Source of the DNA: Druceiella hillmani
Lineage: Eukaryota; Arthropoda; Insecta; Lepidoptera; Hepialidae
Assembly (NCBI GenBank): GCA_039881145.1
Contig: JAYKKI010000007.1
Span: 36,846,501 to 36,910,500 of the forward strand
Length of the DNA: 64,000 nucleotides
Reading direction: 5' to 3'
Positions 24,140-35,460 of this stretch are shown here, piece by piece. The notes beneath the pieces are model-generated. The model was given only the letters and a program-made list of their open reading frames with translations, made no database searches and was not told the origin of the DNA. The position numbers were made by a program, and so were the translations under genes. Position 1 is the first letter of the stretch; each line of letters starts with the position of its first letter.

Positions 24140-24740
24140 AATGGCCAACAAAAATTAATTCTGACTAGCAGTTTGTTTATACATAAAGCGTCTTTGTAGC
24201 CATGATATACATAGAGAAAAACACGAATAATACCCCTGACATATCAAACCAGCACTTCTTTCTATACCTATCAGCTGAAACTTTATAATATTCCCCAAAC
24301 GACACCAAGAACATAACAAATGGGAACGCGAAAAGATATAAAATTGAAATGATGTCCACAACTGTCACCCCGCATCCAGTTACCATTCATCTTGCGTCTT
24401 ACGTGAGTTCAATCGAATTATCTTTTGTACGGATTCTTTGCTTCATTTCTCAAATTGAATAAATATTTTTCACAACACTCACAACAATGTACTTATTGTT
24501 CGTTCACAAATTTCACCCTATTGTGTGACAGGATGAAATAAATATTAGGCAGTGCCAGTTACTCAGATTTTTGTGAGCTTTCTTTTGTACCGCTTTGTGA
24601 AAATTTTGACTTGACCATCGATAATTCATTGCTAATTTTGTAAATGAAAGTCGACGTTCATTTTGTTAGCTTTTGTTTATGATTTGATTATGAAAGTAAG
24701 TAAACCTTACAATAGCATAATACAGGTTTTAAAAGTATGA
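24140..24740 (+). repeat. diverged array unit, copy 6
   Basis: Core ACTGTCACCCCGCATCC at 24361-24377, then AGTTACCATTCATCTTGCG, CTCAAATTGAATAAATA, TACTTATTGTTCG and CAGTTACTCAGATTTTTGTG. Close to copies at 15.0 and 16.7 kb. Two overlapping minus-strand open frames across it are noncoding by comparison with the other copies, where they are not conserved. Confidence 0.7.
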
Positions 24741-24766
24741 TTGTACTACCTTATATAAAATACAGG

Positions 24767-24813
24767 CACAATTAAATGAAACTACATGATGTAGTATTAT
24801 TTCTACTTTCTTT
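24767..24813 (+). repeat. foldback family copy 4 (left arm only)
   Basis: CACAATTAAATGAAACTACA through CTACTTTCTT matches the left 47 bases of the 22924 element, then breaks off at a G+C-rich junction with a run of about ten G (24830-24841). Confidence 0.85.
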
Positions 24814-24989
24814 TCCCGGAGCTAGGGATCGGAGGGGGGGGGACAGTGTGCGATATCGATCCGAACGCGCAGCACGTCATTGTCTATCGTATGCGATAAT
24901 TAATTTTTTTAATTTGTAGGTATGTATGGATGTTATTGATTGAATGTTCACAAATTATAAAAAAATAAGATAAATTATGTGGATAAGGA

Positions 24990-25345
24990 ATTTAAAGCCA
25001 CCAAAACTTTGTAATCGAACCAGGCTTCAAATCAAAGTCTTACTTTAAGCTACTATGTTGATTGATACGCTAGGGGAGAGACAGGCTTCATTCCCTAAAT
25101 CCCTATTATACCCAACGACCTGCCGTTCGAATTTAAAAGAGTTCAATTTCCAGTGGATGTCTTCTTTGCTATAATAATTAATAAATCACAGGGTCAGACT
25201 CTTAAATTTGCTGGGGTTAATTTAAAGTTGTTTTTCCCATGGTCAATTTTATATGGCTTGCTTCTGGGTTAGTACTCCAACTAGACTGGTTTTACTGACA
25301 CCGACTACGAAATTTGCAAAAAAATGTGGTTCATAAGGAAGTACT
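24990..25345 (+). pseudogene. Helitron helicase C-terminal fragment (Pif1-like)
   Basis: Translated in shifting frames this reads CNRTRLQIK, IPNDLPFEFKRVQFPV, AIIINKSQGQTLKFAGVNL, and then TPTRLVLLTPTTKFAK. These are the last motifs of the Pif1-family helicase of insect Helitrons, including the INKSQGQTLK helicase motif and the usual Helitron C terminus. At least two frameshifts and internal stops are present. The Rep domain and the N-terminal helicase are absent. It is followed by the matching Helitron 3' terminus, so it is the 3' part of an autonomous element, not a captured host gene. Confidence 0.85.
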
Positions 25346-25516
25346 GTAAGGTTTTTCATATTTCCGTATTACGAGAAAAGGATTTTTAAAAATACAAATC
25401 CTAAGCGGGTGAAAAACAAAATTAAATTTCTTACGATTTTTTTATTCCTTTTATAGAATATGCGTCAAATATACATATAGGGTACAGCGCGAGCAAAGCC
25501 GCGGGTAAAAGTTAGT
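25346..25516 (+). mobile_element. Helitron 3' terminus
   Basis: After the helicase comes about 130 bases of noncoding sequence and then GCGCGAGCAAAGCCGCGGGT, AAAAGTTAGTT at about 25485-25515. Insect Helitrons typically end in an AGCCGCGGGTAACAGCTAGT-like sequence with a short hairpin and CTRR. Here CTAG has become TTAG. Insertion before T agrees with the AT target rule. Confidence 0.78.
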
Positions 25517-25533
25517 TGTTAGTATAAATAGCA

Positions 25534-25860
25534 AGTTTTATCTTAATCGGGCCTTTAGTATTAAGTTTTATCTTAATCGGGCTATTGCCGACCAAGCAAT
25601 TCAGTCGAAACGAAGTGAGAAATATGAAAAAAACCGAGGACCAGGCTATTATGAAGTTCCTCATTAAGCAATGAAAGTCGGTTTGAATAAAACTGGAAGA
25701 GATGGCATCCATTTATGAAGACTCTTGTTTGGGTAAAACCATGATTTATAAGTGGGACAGTGTCTTTAAGCAAGGCAGGAACTCGCTTGAAGACGACCCA
25801 AGGCCCGGGCGGCCGATCAAAGTGATTACTCCGTAAATCAAAATATGTGGATTAACAAGA
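25534..25860 (+). pseudogene. mariner-family transposase, N-terminal relic
   Basis: One frame reads KKTEDQAIMKFLIKQ, then a stop, LEEMASIYEDSCLGKTMIYK, WDSVFKQGRNSLEDDPRPGR and PIKVITP. This matches the N-terminal helix-turn-helix of mariner transposases and the EDDPRPGRP linker before the second DNA-binding helix. The catalytic domain is missing. At least three stops are present. A direct repeat of about 20 bases (TTTTATCTTAATCGGGC) occurs at 25536-25580 just upstream. The fragment starts almost where the Helitron ends, which suggests nested or adjacent insertions. Confidence 0.75.
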
Positions 25861-27036
25861 TGTATACTGTGCCTAATTTCAAGTTTCTATGTAGCGTACT
25901 TTCTTAGAAAATGGCTTGTCATCAGTTGTGCCGGACAGACAGGCACTTACAGATTTCCCTGACAATTTTATCAAACTAAACAAACCACATTATTTTGAAA
26001 TTAGATTATCTTTACCCCAATTATAAAATAAATGAAAAGAAATATAATTATGTATATAACATTTACAACTTTAGTTAATGAAGATTAATTATAAATATTG
26101 TTATTTTCATAGCCATAATGATAGGAAGGTGAATTTCTTCATTTGACTACTTGTATCGTTTACATTAAAAAATATAAATAATGTTAAGAAATAATGAATG
26201 GAGAAGAAAAAAATTGCATTTAAGTTATTGTTAAATTTGCATGCTTAATTTTCGTAAGGTTTCATAGAATTCAATAATCTTGCAAAATAATAAAGCTAGT
26301 TGGCGACAAGTAAAAAGTTAATTAGCAATTAGATGATATACTATGTGGCGTGGTTATGTAGTTCACACGAGAGGAAATAATTATAAATTTTTAAATATAA
26401 AATACTTGATCTTTTCTTCAGATAAGTGGTTCAAAAGCTATCTCGGAATAAATTGTAATATTTGAGACTAAAAGTGTAGATTGGGGATGGTAAATGGATT
26501 TACTTGTAAACAAAAACAAAGAAACCTTCCTTTAAACAAATATTTTTTTGCCCAGAAAACTTTTAAATTACTTGAATATTTATGAAAGGCGACGGCATAA
26601 AAAGGTATTTTCCCTTTTAACTGAAATTGACGACATTTTCACAAAAGAAAACAAATAATAATAACATCCTAATACTATAAATAACAAAGCTCGGCATTTT
26701 TAATTTATTTGAAAGTATTACGAGTTCTCTAGAGAGTTTATTTTCAATCATGATAATAAAATTAACGAAAATTCTAATCTTCCTTTATTTCTGAATTATT
26801 TTCATTTAAACAATGATTCTGTTTGAGGAGTAGCATTCGCCCTTGTTAATGATGTTTGGTTTATTTATCACGTGTTTAATGAATGATTCAAATCGAATTA
26901 TTTGATAAATAATTTAATTTGAATCTTAAAAATATTTCTTAAGAAATTTTACATTCTTATTTTGACACAAAAGAAATTCCGTTTTTTGTTTGATGCTTTG
27001 ACATAAAAGCGGCTAACCCGCCATAGATGAAACTTA

Positions 27037-27039
<3 letters not shown>
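25861..27039. other. A+T-rich sequence without recognisable feature
   Basis: No frame, repeat or element end is supported. GCCGGACAGACAGGCACTT at about 25931 recalls the tails of a dispersed repeat but is too short to assign. Confidence 0.45.

Positions 27040-27090
<51 letters not shown>
27040..27090. repeat. (TA)n microsatellite
   Basis: About 25 perfect AT units. Confidence 0.97.
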
Positions 27091-27095
<5 letters not shown>

Positions 27096-27349
27096 ATACA
27101 GGGCAAAAATCTTCAATAGATGGGTAAAGTTGCGTTTTGCTAATTAATAAAGATCTGTTTTAAACCATTTTCTGCCCTAATACCAAGCGATAGACTAATT
27201 TTTATTCTACGCATACTAAAATGTTATATGTAAATATGTAGGAGTAGACCTCGCACTACAAAGTTTCAGGATACACTTAGGCACTTATAAATATTTGAGT
27301 GTCCGTGCTGTTTCTATTAAACTAATAACAAATATTGATTGTTAATTTG

Positions 27350-28200
27350 CCACAACATGAATATATTGCCTACTATATATTTCATAGAGGTGAACACATT
27401 TCGCACATTTCAAAAATTATAAAATCTAGGGTTTCGCTGTAGTTTTTCTATAAGCTTCTAGTCAGGTTTGACCAACCCTATTTTCTTTACGATTTTTATT
27501 CAGTAGTTTCGGAATTAATGTGGGAGGGTGAAGATGCTATAATTTCACAAATTTTTTAGAACGCAATTACGAACGAATAATGAAAATTATGAAAATATAT
27601 TTTAGTATTGTTCATAAAAAGTCTTTTCAAATGATATGATAAATTGGATAAAAAAAACTTTTAAAACTTTTACTTACATTCTCTTTAATGATTATAATAA
27701 TATTGTAAAAAGTTAGCTACTACAGAATATGTGCAGTAATAAGATTGATTACTAAATGCCTGCCAAATTTCAACATCGTACGTTTCTGAGACATCAGGCT
27801 GTGAATTCAGAAAAACAAAAACATATTGCGTATAATATCTTTCATAGGCGTAAAATACGGCGCAAATTTAAAAAAAATTGACATCTAAAATAATCGCTAT
27901 AATATTCTTACGACCTTTACGTGGGCTCCTAAAACCAATATTTTTTCATAATTTTAGATTGACTATTTATATAAATAAGAGGAGGGAGGAGCATATTCTT
28001 TTGGGTTTTTTCAATATATATCTGAAGATGTACTGAAAAATACGCACCTAAAATTACAAAATATTTTTATTTTCATAACTAGTGTTTTCAGCCGATACCC
28101 CATATTATGAATGAAATTATTTGATTTCTTCATTTGTACTCCAAAAATTTTCAAATTAAATATTTTGACTAAATGAGTTTCTACTTTAAGAGGTTTATAA
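27350..28200 (+). repeat. dispersed repeat with about 470-bp internal tandem monomer (two copies)
   Basis: ATATTGCCTACTATATATTT, CATAGAGGTGAA at 27361 recurs as ATATTGCGTATAATATCTTT, CATAGGCGTAAA at 27831. Downstream landmarks also recur: a TATAGTTTT-like phrase, then GCTTCTAGTCAGG against GGGCTCCTAAAACC, a G-rich GGAGGGTGAAG against GGAGGGAGGAGC, and TTCTGAGACATCAGGCTGTG at the monomer end. The same monomer occurs at 40.7-41.6 kb and 55.9-56.5 kb. Noncoding. Confidence 0.68.
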
Positions 28201-29898
28201 GTAAAACGGCTGTAAGGGATGAGTGGACAGGCAATTGATCTTATAACGATTCCGTTTTTTAATTTTGAGGTATAAATTAATCATGGCTAAAATTATTCAT
28301 GAGAAAAAAACTGTTGCAATATCTGTAGCTTGTTTCTTATCAACGGCTTTATGTTACAATATTAGGTCATACAATTTCATATTCGACTAATGGGGAAAAA
28401 AATCATAAATAACCGTTAAGAATACTATTAAAAGTTTGTTGTAAATAATTAGTATATAAACGTTATCAAGAAAATGCTGTTATGGTTCTTTTTTTCTGCG
28501 TGTAGCCGGAAGTAATTGTACTAGGTAAAAGTGTAAAAAAATGTTTATTAAAAATCATGCGATCAGAAGTATTCATGAAAATATTTGGAGAATTATGGTG
28601 TTTATTGCAAGCAATTAAATAATAAGAGGAAATATTCTACGGTGAAAATAAAGAAGGAAGAATACGTAGCTTTAATAGGAATAGCAACAAGTTCTGATAC
28701 AGTTCGCGATTATCCCACAAATGTAATAACATAATTCGAAATCGGCTCAAAAATCGTCGTTTCATTTTAACTCTAGCTTTTTGTCTCCTGAAACATAATT
28801 GTGTCAAGCCTTTCTCATTATCGAACAATACTAAGTTAACGAAACGAACAAGTATGAGTTGTCGTTCTTTTTTACGTTATTTTTTCCTTCTTGCTTTTCA
28901 AAAGGGGTATCATACATGCAATTCGATTGAATATTATTAATATTTGAGGAATCATTAAAACATTAGTCGTTTTGCTAGTTTTAAGCCTTATTAATTATAC
29001 ACTACTTGTTTGTCACTTAAAGATAATATCGACACTAAAATAAAATTGGGGAGGCTTTGAAATTAAGTAAAATAAGTACTTTACCACTACGCAATAAAAT
29101 AAAGTGTGAAAAATTAGACAACATCTATTATGGTTTTTAAAATATCGTATTATGCAAGCAATAAAATATTTAAATTAAAATTTGAAGCCAACATTAAAAA
29201 TTTGTAAAATTAACACCATTGAATTAAGGGACGGTTTCCATTAAATTTTCAGGACACTTACTATATATTATATAACTTTGAATTAAATTTATCAATTATC
29301 AAATAATATACATACTTAGGAATACACAATTTTAATTAACGACATAATCAAATAACAAAAAGCAGAGTGAAAATAAAGAGCTTATACATAGCAATCTGCA
29401 CGATCTGCGCATATTTCTGTGGATGAAATCTTATTTATCTCAATTGCGTTGGAATGCGGAAACGTACTCAATTTTACTGCTCAGCGATCTCTTAGTAATG
29501 CGAATGAATGTAGGTATTTGGGCAATGAACTGTTAAAATAATTGTAAGAATTCTTGCCGAGGGGCAAGGGTTTATTTTTTGTGAAGTATTTCTATCACGT
29601 TATTTATTGTTTGCTGACGAAGCCAAAATCTCTAGTCTGGTTACTATGTGGTTAATATTATATGAAAGAAAATTTGTTTTTATTAACGATAGTTCATTTT
29701 AAATTAAATATAGTAATAGCTCTTGCCAGCCACTTAAGCCCCTGGCAATTTTAGATTGACGCAATGAGATTTTGATGCAGGTTTTAGATACATTTAAAAA
29801 TACGTTGCACCATCCATTGTCATATTAGAGTACTACTATTTTTTTTATTATTGGATGAACCGAATTTATTCTACAGGACATATTGAAGTTAAAAAGTA
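28201..29898. other. A+T-rich sequence without recognisable feature
   Basis: A 63-codon minus-strand frame at 28637-28828 has no motif I know. No other candidate. Confidence 0.45.
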
Positions 29899-30111
29899 TT
29901 ATCTGTTATCAGGTAATGACGTCAGTCTTTCTCTCAGCTTCAGTGAATAGAAAGCAAGTGGTAAATCAGCAAGGTCTATGCGGTGAAGGTGATGTTGATG
30001 TTGATCGTGGGGTGTGGCTATCCTAAAAGTGTCGATCGCAACATTTCTTGGCAAGTTGTGGAGATTATTTTGAATTTCATATACGGCCCTCCAACATAGG
30101 CTGCTTCCCAT
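29899..30111 (-). pseudogene. LINE ORF2 C-terminal fragment
   Basis: The 70-codon frame contains NLPRNVAIDTFRIATPHDQ and HHLHRIDLADLP. This follows the pattern LPR..A...FR..TGHDCL..HLHRIG....P.CP.C found downstream of the reverse transcriptase in many insect LINE proteins. The GHDCL core has become PHDQH and the final Cys residues are lost. Only this short piece is seen; the flanks are A+T-rich. The initiator may be accidental. Assignment is by motif resemblance only. Confidence 0.5.
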
Positions 30112-30979
30112 GTCGTTTTCACTTTTTAGCTTACGGATAAGGGGATATAATTATATAATATGCTTTTCATGGTATTAGTTGCAAGCGAAACCCTGATGTT
30201 TATCAACCAACTTATATTAAGCCAAATTTACGGAACATTTATCTACTTGTTGCAGCTTTTCTCCGTGGTTATACTTAGATAGAAGTTGTGCTGTTCGCAA
30301 CTTTCATGGCTGGAAAATGAATTTGAATATCTCTCTAATAAAATGATTTCTCCAGCTACCCGGTGTCGCTGCCATCGTGCCTCTTTGCGTTGAAGGACAC
30401 CCCTTACAAATATTAACATAGATCTATAAACTAAGCATCTATAATAATGTTTCTTACATAAGAATTTCCTGTGATAATTACTAAAAATAACAGTGAAAAC
30501 CGCAGCTCGATTTATAAGGGTACAAAGAGACAGGCATACAGACGTTTTATTTTATACACATAGAGAACTAAAAAAATATTCACTTGTAAAGAATTACTTA
30601 ATATTTCACTACAAAAACATTTTATATTTATTTTTATAACAAATAGATGCCATACTGTTATATACGAACAATTCCACGCAGATCGGTTGACATGAAAGCG
30701 AGACATAAAAATAGGCTTACTTGCATATTTATAATATTACTCTGCGCGTGCTACACCTTAGCTACGCGTATCGGCGAATTACCGCGTGGGTTGTTTTGGT
30801 AGTTGTGCAGATGATCAGGGCCAAGGGAACTCCGTCCTTCCTCGTAGCACGCAATAACAGCGTCATTTTTTCGGCCTGATTTCCAATATCACATTTGGTT
30901 TATTTTATTTCGTTTTCTTTGTGTAATTATTTGCTTTCTTTTCCAATATAATTTTCATGTCGCATTTCGAGCAAATATG
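30112..30979. other. no recognisable gene; a G+C-richer patch at 30740-30870
   Basis: The patch at about 30740-30870 is unusually G+C-rich for the window but carries no frame or tRNA-like box that I can support. It may be an old repeat. Confidence 0.4.
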
Positions 30980-31065
30980 TGACACATGTGTGTGTGCATG
31001 TGTACACACATGCACACACACATGCAAGCGCGTGCGTGCTCACATAAATACACACACACACATTG
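30980..31065. repeat. CA/TG-rich low-complexity tract
   Basis: Alternating TGTGTGCATGTGTACACACA, then ACACACATG units; open frames on both strands are artefacts. Confidence 0.88.
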
Positions 31066-31074
31066 GTTCTCCAA

Positions 31075-31566
31075 AGCCAAGTATTGATTGTCAAATATTC
31101 GAAGGAGGAAATTTTGACCTGTCCGATAAACTTCATCCAAAGCGACGTCGTACAATTTATTTATAAAAAAATAAAAGTATTTAAATGGAGTTATTCATTG
31201 GATGTTTCAAGCTAATAGTGCCATTACGGATACAATTTATTGTGAAAAATTGAGCAAAATCACCGTTTAACTTCCTTTAAATCCAAGAGAAGTTTATTTT
31301 TGCATGATTATGCTCGACCCCATGTAGCAAAAGTACCACCTGAAAAACTACTTTCACTTGAATGAAGTATGCCATTTCACCCACCGAACTCTCCAGATTT
31401 TTCGATATCTAATTATCATCTGTTTTGGTCTCTGTCTAATAATATACGTGATAGAAAATTTAAAGACGAAAATCACATCAAAATCGAACATACCGGTTTT
31501 TTAGTCAATGGTTCAAAGATTTCTAGAAGGATGGGACATTACCTCTACCTACATGTCGGCGACGTG
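31075..31566 (+). pseudogene. mariner transposase relic with internal deletion
   Basis: FEGGNFDLSDKLHPKRRR (about 31098-31150) resembles the FRSGDFDLSDKPRSGRP linker of mariners. After a gap, ITDTIYCEKLSK and LHDYARPHVAK-like residues (about 31300-31335) correspond to the second catalytic block (QDNARPHVA; the Asp codon is altered). Then PFHPPNSPDFSISNYHLFWS and LSNNIRDRKFKDENHIK correspond to HPPYSPDLAPSDYHLF with the third catalytic Asp (SISN here, so Asp is lost). The segment between the linker and the second block is mostly deleted. Frameshifts separate the pieces. It ends at a (TA)n tract. Confidence 0.82.
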
Positions 31567-31571
31567 TGTAT

Positions 31572-31590
31572 ATGTATATATATGTTGTAC

Positions 31591-31654
<64 letters not shown>

Positions 31655-31658
31655 GTAC

Positions 31659-31707
<49 letters not shown>
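31572..31707. repeat. interrupted (TA)n microsatellite
   Basis: TA units broken by TGTA and CGTA interruptions; generates several false open frames rich in Tyr and Ile. Confidence 0.95.
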
Positions 31708-31845
31708 AATTGTAAAAATATATAATATATATTTTGTTTATTATATTGTAACTCTTAACCACAAAAGTGAAATAACAAAGAAATATTTTAATGTCAACAA
31801 CTGTTTGCTGTTTAGTTTACTGTTTAAAAAAAAATTTTGTTAATG

Positions 31846-31969
31846 GTTGAAAACGTTTTGCTGTACCAATATATGATCATATAATGAACCGAAAAATACA
31901 CCATAATATAACCATTATGATGTATTTTTCGATTATCATCATATTTTGGTACTGCAAACCGTTTTCAAC
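31846..31969. repeat. foldback repeat, about 57-bp arms
   Basis: The left end GTTGAAAACGTTTTGCTGTA is the reverse complement, with few mismatches, of the right end. Arms are about 31846-31902 and 31913-31969. No coding. It is unlike the 22924 family and may be a second MITE family. Confidence 0.85.
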
Positions 31970-32451
31970 GTTTCTCCGTAAATTCATGTTTTCTTATTTA
32001 GGCGTTTTCACAATAATCTAAAAAAAATTATCTTTAGTAATATTAACTTTAAAATATTTAATGGTCCAAAAATTGGGTATATAAAAATAACTTTGTGCAA
32101 GAAGAAAGATGATTCAATGGAAATCAAATAAATCTCAATGTAAACCATTAAGGGTAAGAACAGACTTTGACAACGCAAGAAAATGATATAACTGAACACG
32201 ACATTTGAAGCTATATAGGGACATGTAACTTAACACCCTCTTCATATACATGAAATCTGTCATTTTTTTCCTAGAAAGATATTATTGAATATGATATCTT
32301 GGAAGAAATATAAATAATATGATATTTACCGAAACAGCAATATTCATAATTTAGTAGCTTGTATAAAAATACTGGCCAGTTAACATCACTAGGTGATTTC
32401 ATTAAATTAAACTTTAGATTTTCTTTAAACAGGGAAAACTATAGTAGTAGT
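31970..32451. other. A+T-rich sequence, no feature
   Basis: Nothing supported on either strand. Confidence 0.45.
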
Positions 32452-32589
32452 AGAAAATGCTTGCGAGGAGAAAAACAGAATAGATAATTGAATGAAATAA
32501 TTTCCAGCTATTGAATTTTATTTTTTCCATTGCTCCTGAAACCTAAATAAATATTTTATGGCAGATTTAGCTCATTACGAAAAATTAGT
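32452..32589. repeat. left member of a long-spaced inverted repeat
   Basis: Reverse complement of 34187-34337 over about 135 bases with only a few substitutions, apart from about 20 extra bases in the right member near 34235-34258. Shared landmarks: CAGAATAGATAATTGAATGA, TTTCCAGCTATTGAATTTTA and GGCAGATTTAGCTCATTACG. Confidence 0.92.
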
Positions 32590-34186
32590 TCAAAAATTCG
32601 ACCGAAAATTGGTGTCAATTTTCTGATAAATTAAAATGGCTCTCACGTGACTGCGCAAAGGTTGTTATGTATTTATGTTTCCAGTACGTAACTATATGAG
32701 TTTCTTTATTCCCGCGTATTAAAGAAACGGCTCAATAAATTTTAATAAATAAGCCGTTAAAATATTTTCCTGAGTAACGTAGCCGTAACATTACGCGTTA
32801 CCACAATTTCTATAAAAAATTAATTAAAAAAATGTCTGTTCAGAGTACAATTTATTATGCTTGGGAATGAAGGAATTTTCTCTGTATATAGATATATAAA
32901 ACATATATACGTATTAACTGAAATAAATGAAAATTAAATGTTTCCTACTCAAAACACCAATATGTACATTAAATTTTGAAGACATATATAGATCGTTGTA
33001 TAATAAATCTAGATACTCAGGAAGAATAACTGATTTGCCATAATAACTATGGATAAATTGTCATAGTTATAGATTAATCGCCATTGCATACAATCATGTG
33101 ATTATAAGTATGAGAAAAGACACAATGCTTCATTAATAATAAATATTATGACTATGTGAAAGTAAAAGGTGTTGTTAGAGAAACATGGAAACCATTTATT
33201 TTCATGCGGAAAAATATTCTAAAAAGTATAGGTTATTTAGTAAATGATATTTGTACGACATTACAAATAATAAAAAATAGTTCATATCTATAGTTTTCAC
33301 CTCAGTTTAGAAATAAAGTTTTTAAAGTCTAATTTTGTTATAACAAATTTTATGAATTTATTCTTAAACTACTTTTTAATATATAATTATTATATAAGCT
33401 TATATTATATATAAATAATTATATTATAAGCTTACTTACTTCTAGAACTATATGCAAAAATAATATTTGAAGCAAAATATCCATTCATGGTTTGTAATAA
33501 CCGACCATATTATTATTTCTTCTTTTTATTTATAAACAAAAATCACGAAATTTACATTAAAATTAATTATTACAATAGAAATGAATGTTGTCATTTATTT
33601 CCTGTAATCAAATCAAACATGTCAATGTTAACTGAACTTAAAAATAAATAAATTTGATATGTTTTCGTACCGTATTAAAAATTAACTATAAGGTAATAAA
33701 TCACTAATATTCGTATATATTTTCGTCGATCCAAAAATTTAACCAAAATTCCCCGCAAGGAAGTTTTATGTTCTTGTATAGAAATAAAAATATATACAAA
33801 TGATTGTTTATTTACTTAGAGTGGCAGAAACTTTCTGATGAAATTATTGAATCAACAATATTTTGTTTCTCCCTTTAGAGATGGCTTTAATTCTTGATTT
33901 TTTAAAATTGATTTCTACTTTTGCCTCATATTTTTCACTTTATGGCTTATAGTTTTTATAAGAATAGTTTAAATTTCATCGTATTGGTTTAAAAGCTGTA
34001 ATAACTTTTATTGTTTGTTTATAAATAAACTGGCTATTGGAATCTTTGACTTTAAATTATTCTATCACTAATTTTCACAAATTTATTACTTTGATCGTCA
34101 ACAATGTTTACTACGTGATGAAAATCATCGCACAGAACCCTTCTCGAGTATTCATATTAAATGAAATGAGAAAGTTGGGACTAATT
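32590..34186. other. interior between the inverted repeats, no recognisable gene
   Basis: About 1.6 kb of A+T-rich sequence without a long frame. A near-palindrome around AAGCTTATATTATATATAAA lies at 33395-33435. If the inverted repeats are element ends, this would be a noncoding interior. Confidence 0.4.
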
Positions 34187-34337
34187 TCTCGTAATGAGCT
34201 AAATCTGCCATAAAATATTTATTTAGGTTTCAAGAGTTATGAGTATTGCTTTATAAACCTGGAAAAAATAAAATTCAATAGCTGGAAATTATTTCATTCA
34301 ATTATCTATTCTGCTTTTCTACTGGCAAGCTTTTTCA
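34187..34337. repeat. right member of a long-spaced inverted repeat
   Basis: See 32452-32589. The two members are much more alike than other repeats in the window, so the duplication is comparatively young or was homogenised. Confidence 0.92.
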
Positions 34338-34559
34338 TCATTTTACGACCAAGTTTATTCCGGCATCAATGCTACTAAAAATATTCATGTCAACTGCTGG
34401 TCAAACCAAAAGGTAATATGCTGAAAATATTCAGTATCCAATCTGGTTCGATCGACAGATGATACGCACTACCAATATCACACACAAATATTTTCATCGA
34501 TGTTGAAAACAGTCGCGTTCCGATAGTTACTACTGAATTTACATATATACATTTCATGC

Positions 34560-35460
34560 GATGGTGCTATCATTCGCGGTTCAGCGGCAGCTGAAGCTTT
34601 CGTTGAGCACTTTAGGACGGTGTAAGGTGGTAAAAATCTTTCTCGATTTGACTTCGCATTGAAGGCGTTTTGCTGCCGCGAACTTTGCTACGACGAACCC
34701 AATGTCGATGTCACGCAGGTGTTAGTAATAGCGACTTAGCACTTGCTTTCTTCAAGCTGACGAAATCAATAGGACCTAGTGGCTTATCCGGATATACTCA
34801 ATATGTAATAATATTTTCTTTAAACTTTAAACCATATATTTAATATGACTTTACCAACTGGTGTCTATTCCTCACGATGATAAATTACTCGGATAACGCC
34901 CGTACCCAAGAGTGAAACTGCATCTGAAGTAACTAACTTTCGGTTAATTACGATCCTTTCTGCGTCGGCTATTTGGTTTTCAGAGTCTGTTTAAGCTACA
35001 GAATTTAGATTTGTGACATGCAACACGAATTTCGTACTGACTATTCGATTGTTATTAATATCGTTTGTTTCGGCGACTATGTCTTCTATTAAATTCATCT
35101 CGGTGTTTAAGACGATATTGCGTATTTCGTCTACCCGAAACCTTTCGATCACATGGACAATGATATCCTATTAAATCGTGGCGTGGCGAAACCAGTTTCT
35201 CTCTTTAACTTTCCTGTCTTCGTATCTTACGGCCAGAAAGCTATATTTACGAGTAGGTAATTGTCTATTTAATGCGATCAGAAATATCACAGATTCGAAA
35301 CTCGGACCTTTATTGTTCACTATTCTAGTAACATCTTCTATTGCGGATGACATGAAAAATTTCGCAGCTATTTTAAATATATCAGAATGGAAGTTGCTGC
35401 ACCGGGATATAAATTGCTGTCCTCGAGTAAAGCTTTACGAGCGATCTGCGGCTTAATATA
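34560..35460 (+). pseudogene. non-LTR retrotransposon reverse transcriptase relic
   Basis: Broken frames read DGAIIRGSAAAEAFVEHF (pre-RT linker), LAFFKLTKSIGPSG (motif 0/1 region), then, in a 92-codon frame at 35178-35456, SYLTARKLYLRVGNCLF and LGPLLFTI. After a deletion comes IADDMKNFAAILNISEWKLL. ADDMK.F corresponds to the FADD catalytic loop of the LINE reverse transcriptase palm, with F changed to I. The thumb region is barely present. Many stops and deletions. The ADDMKxF form is that of Jockey/CR1-superfamily insect LINEs but differs from the element at 50-54 kb. Confidence 0.75.

Noticed and set aside
24155..24386. Two overlapping hydrophobic minus-strand frames
   Set aside because: They lie in the array unit, and the same frames are not kept in the 15.0 and 16.7 kb copies.
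31369..31762. Tyr/Ile-rich frames of up to 118 codons
   Set aside because: The first third of the plus-strand frame is the mariner relic; the rest and the opposite frame are the (TA)n tract.
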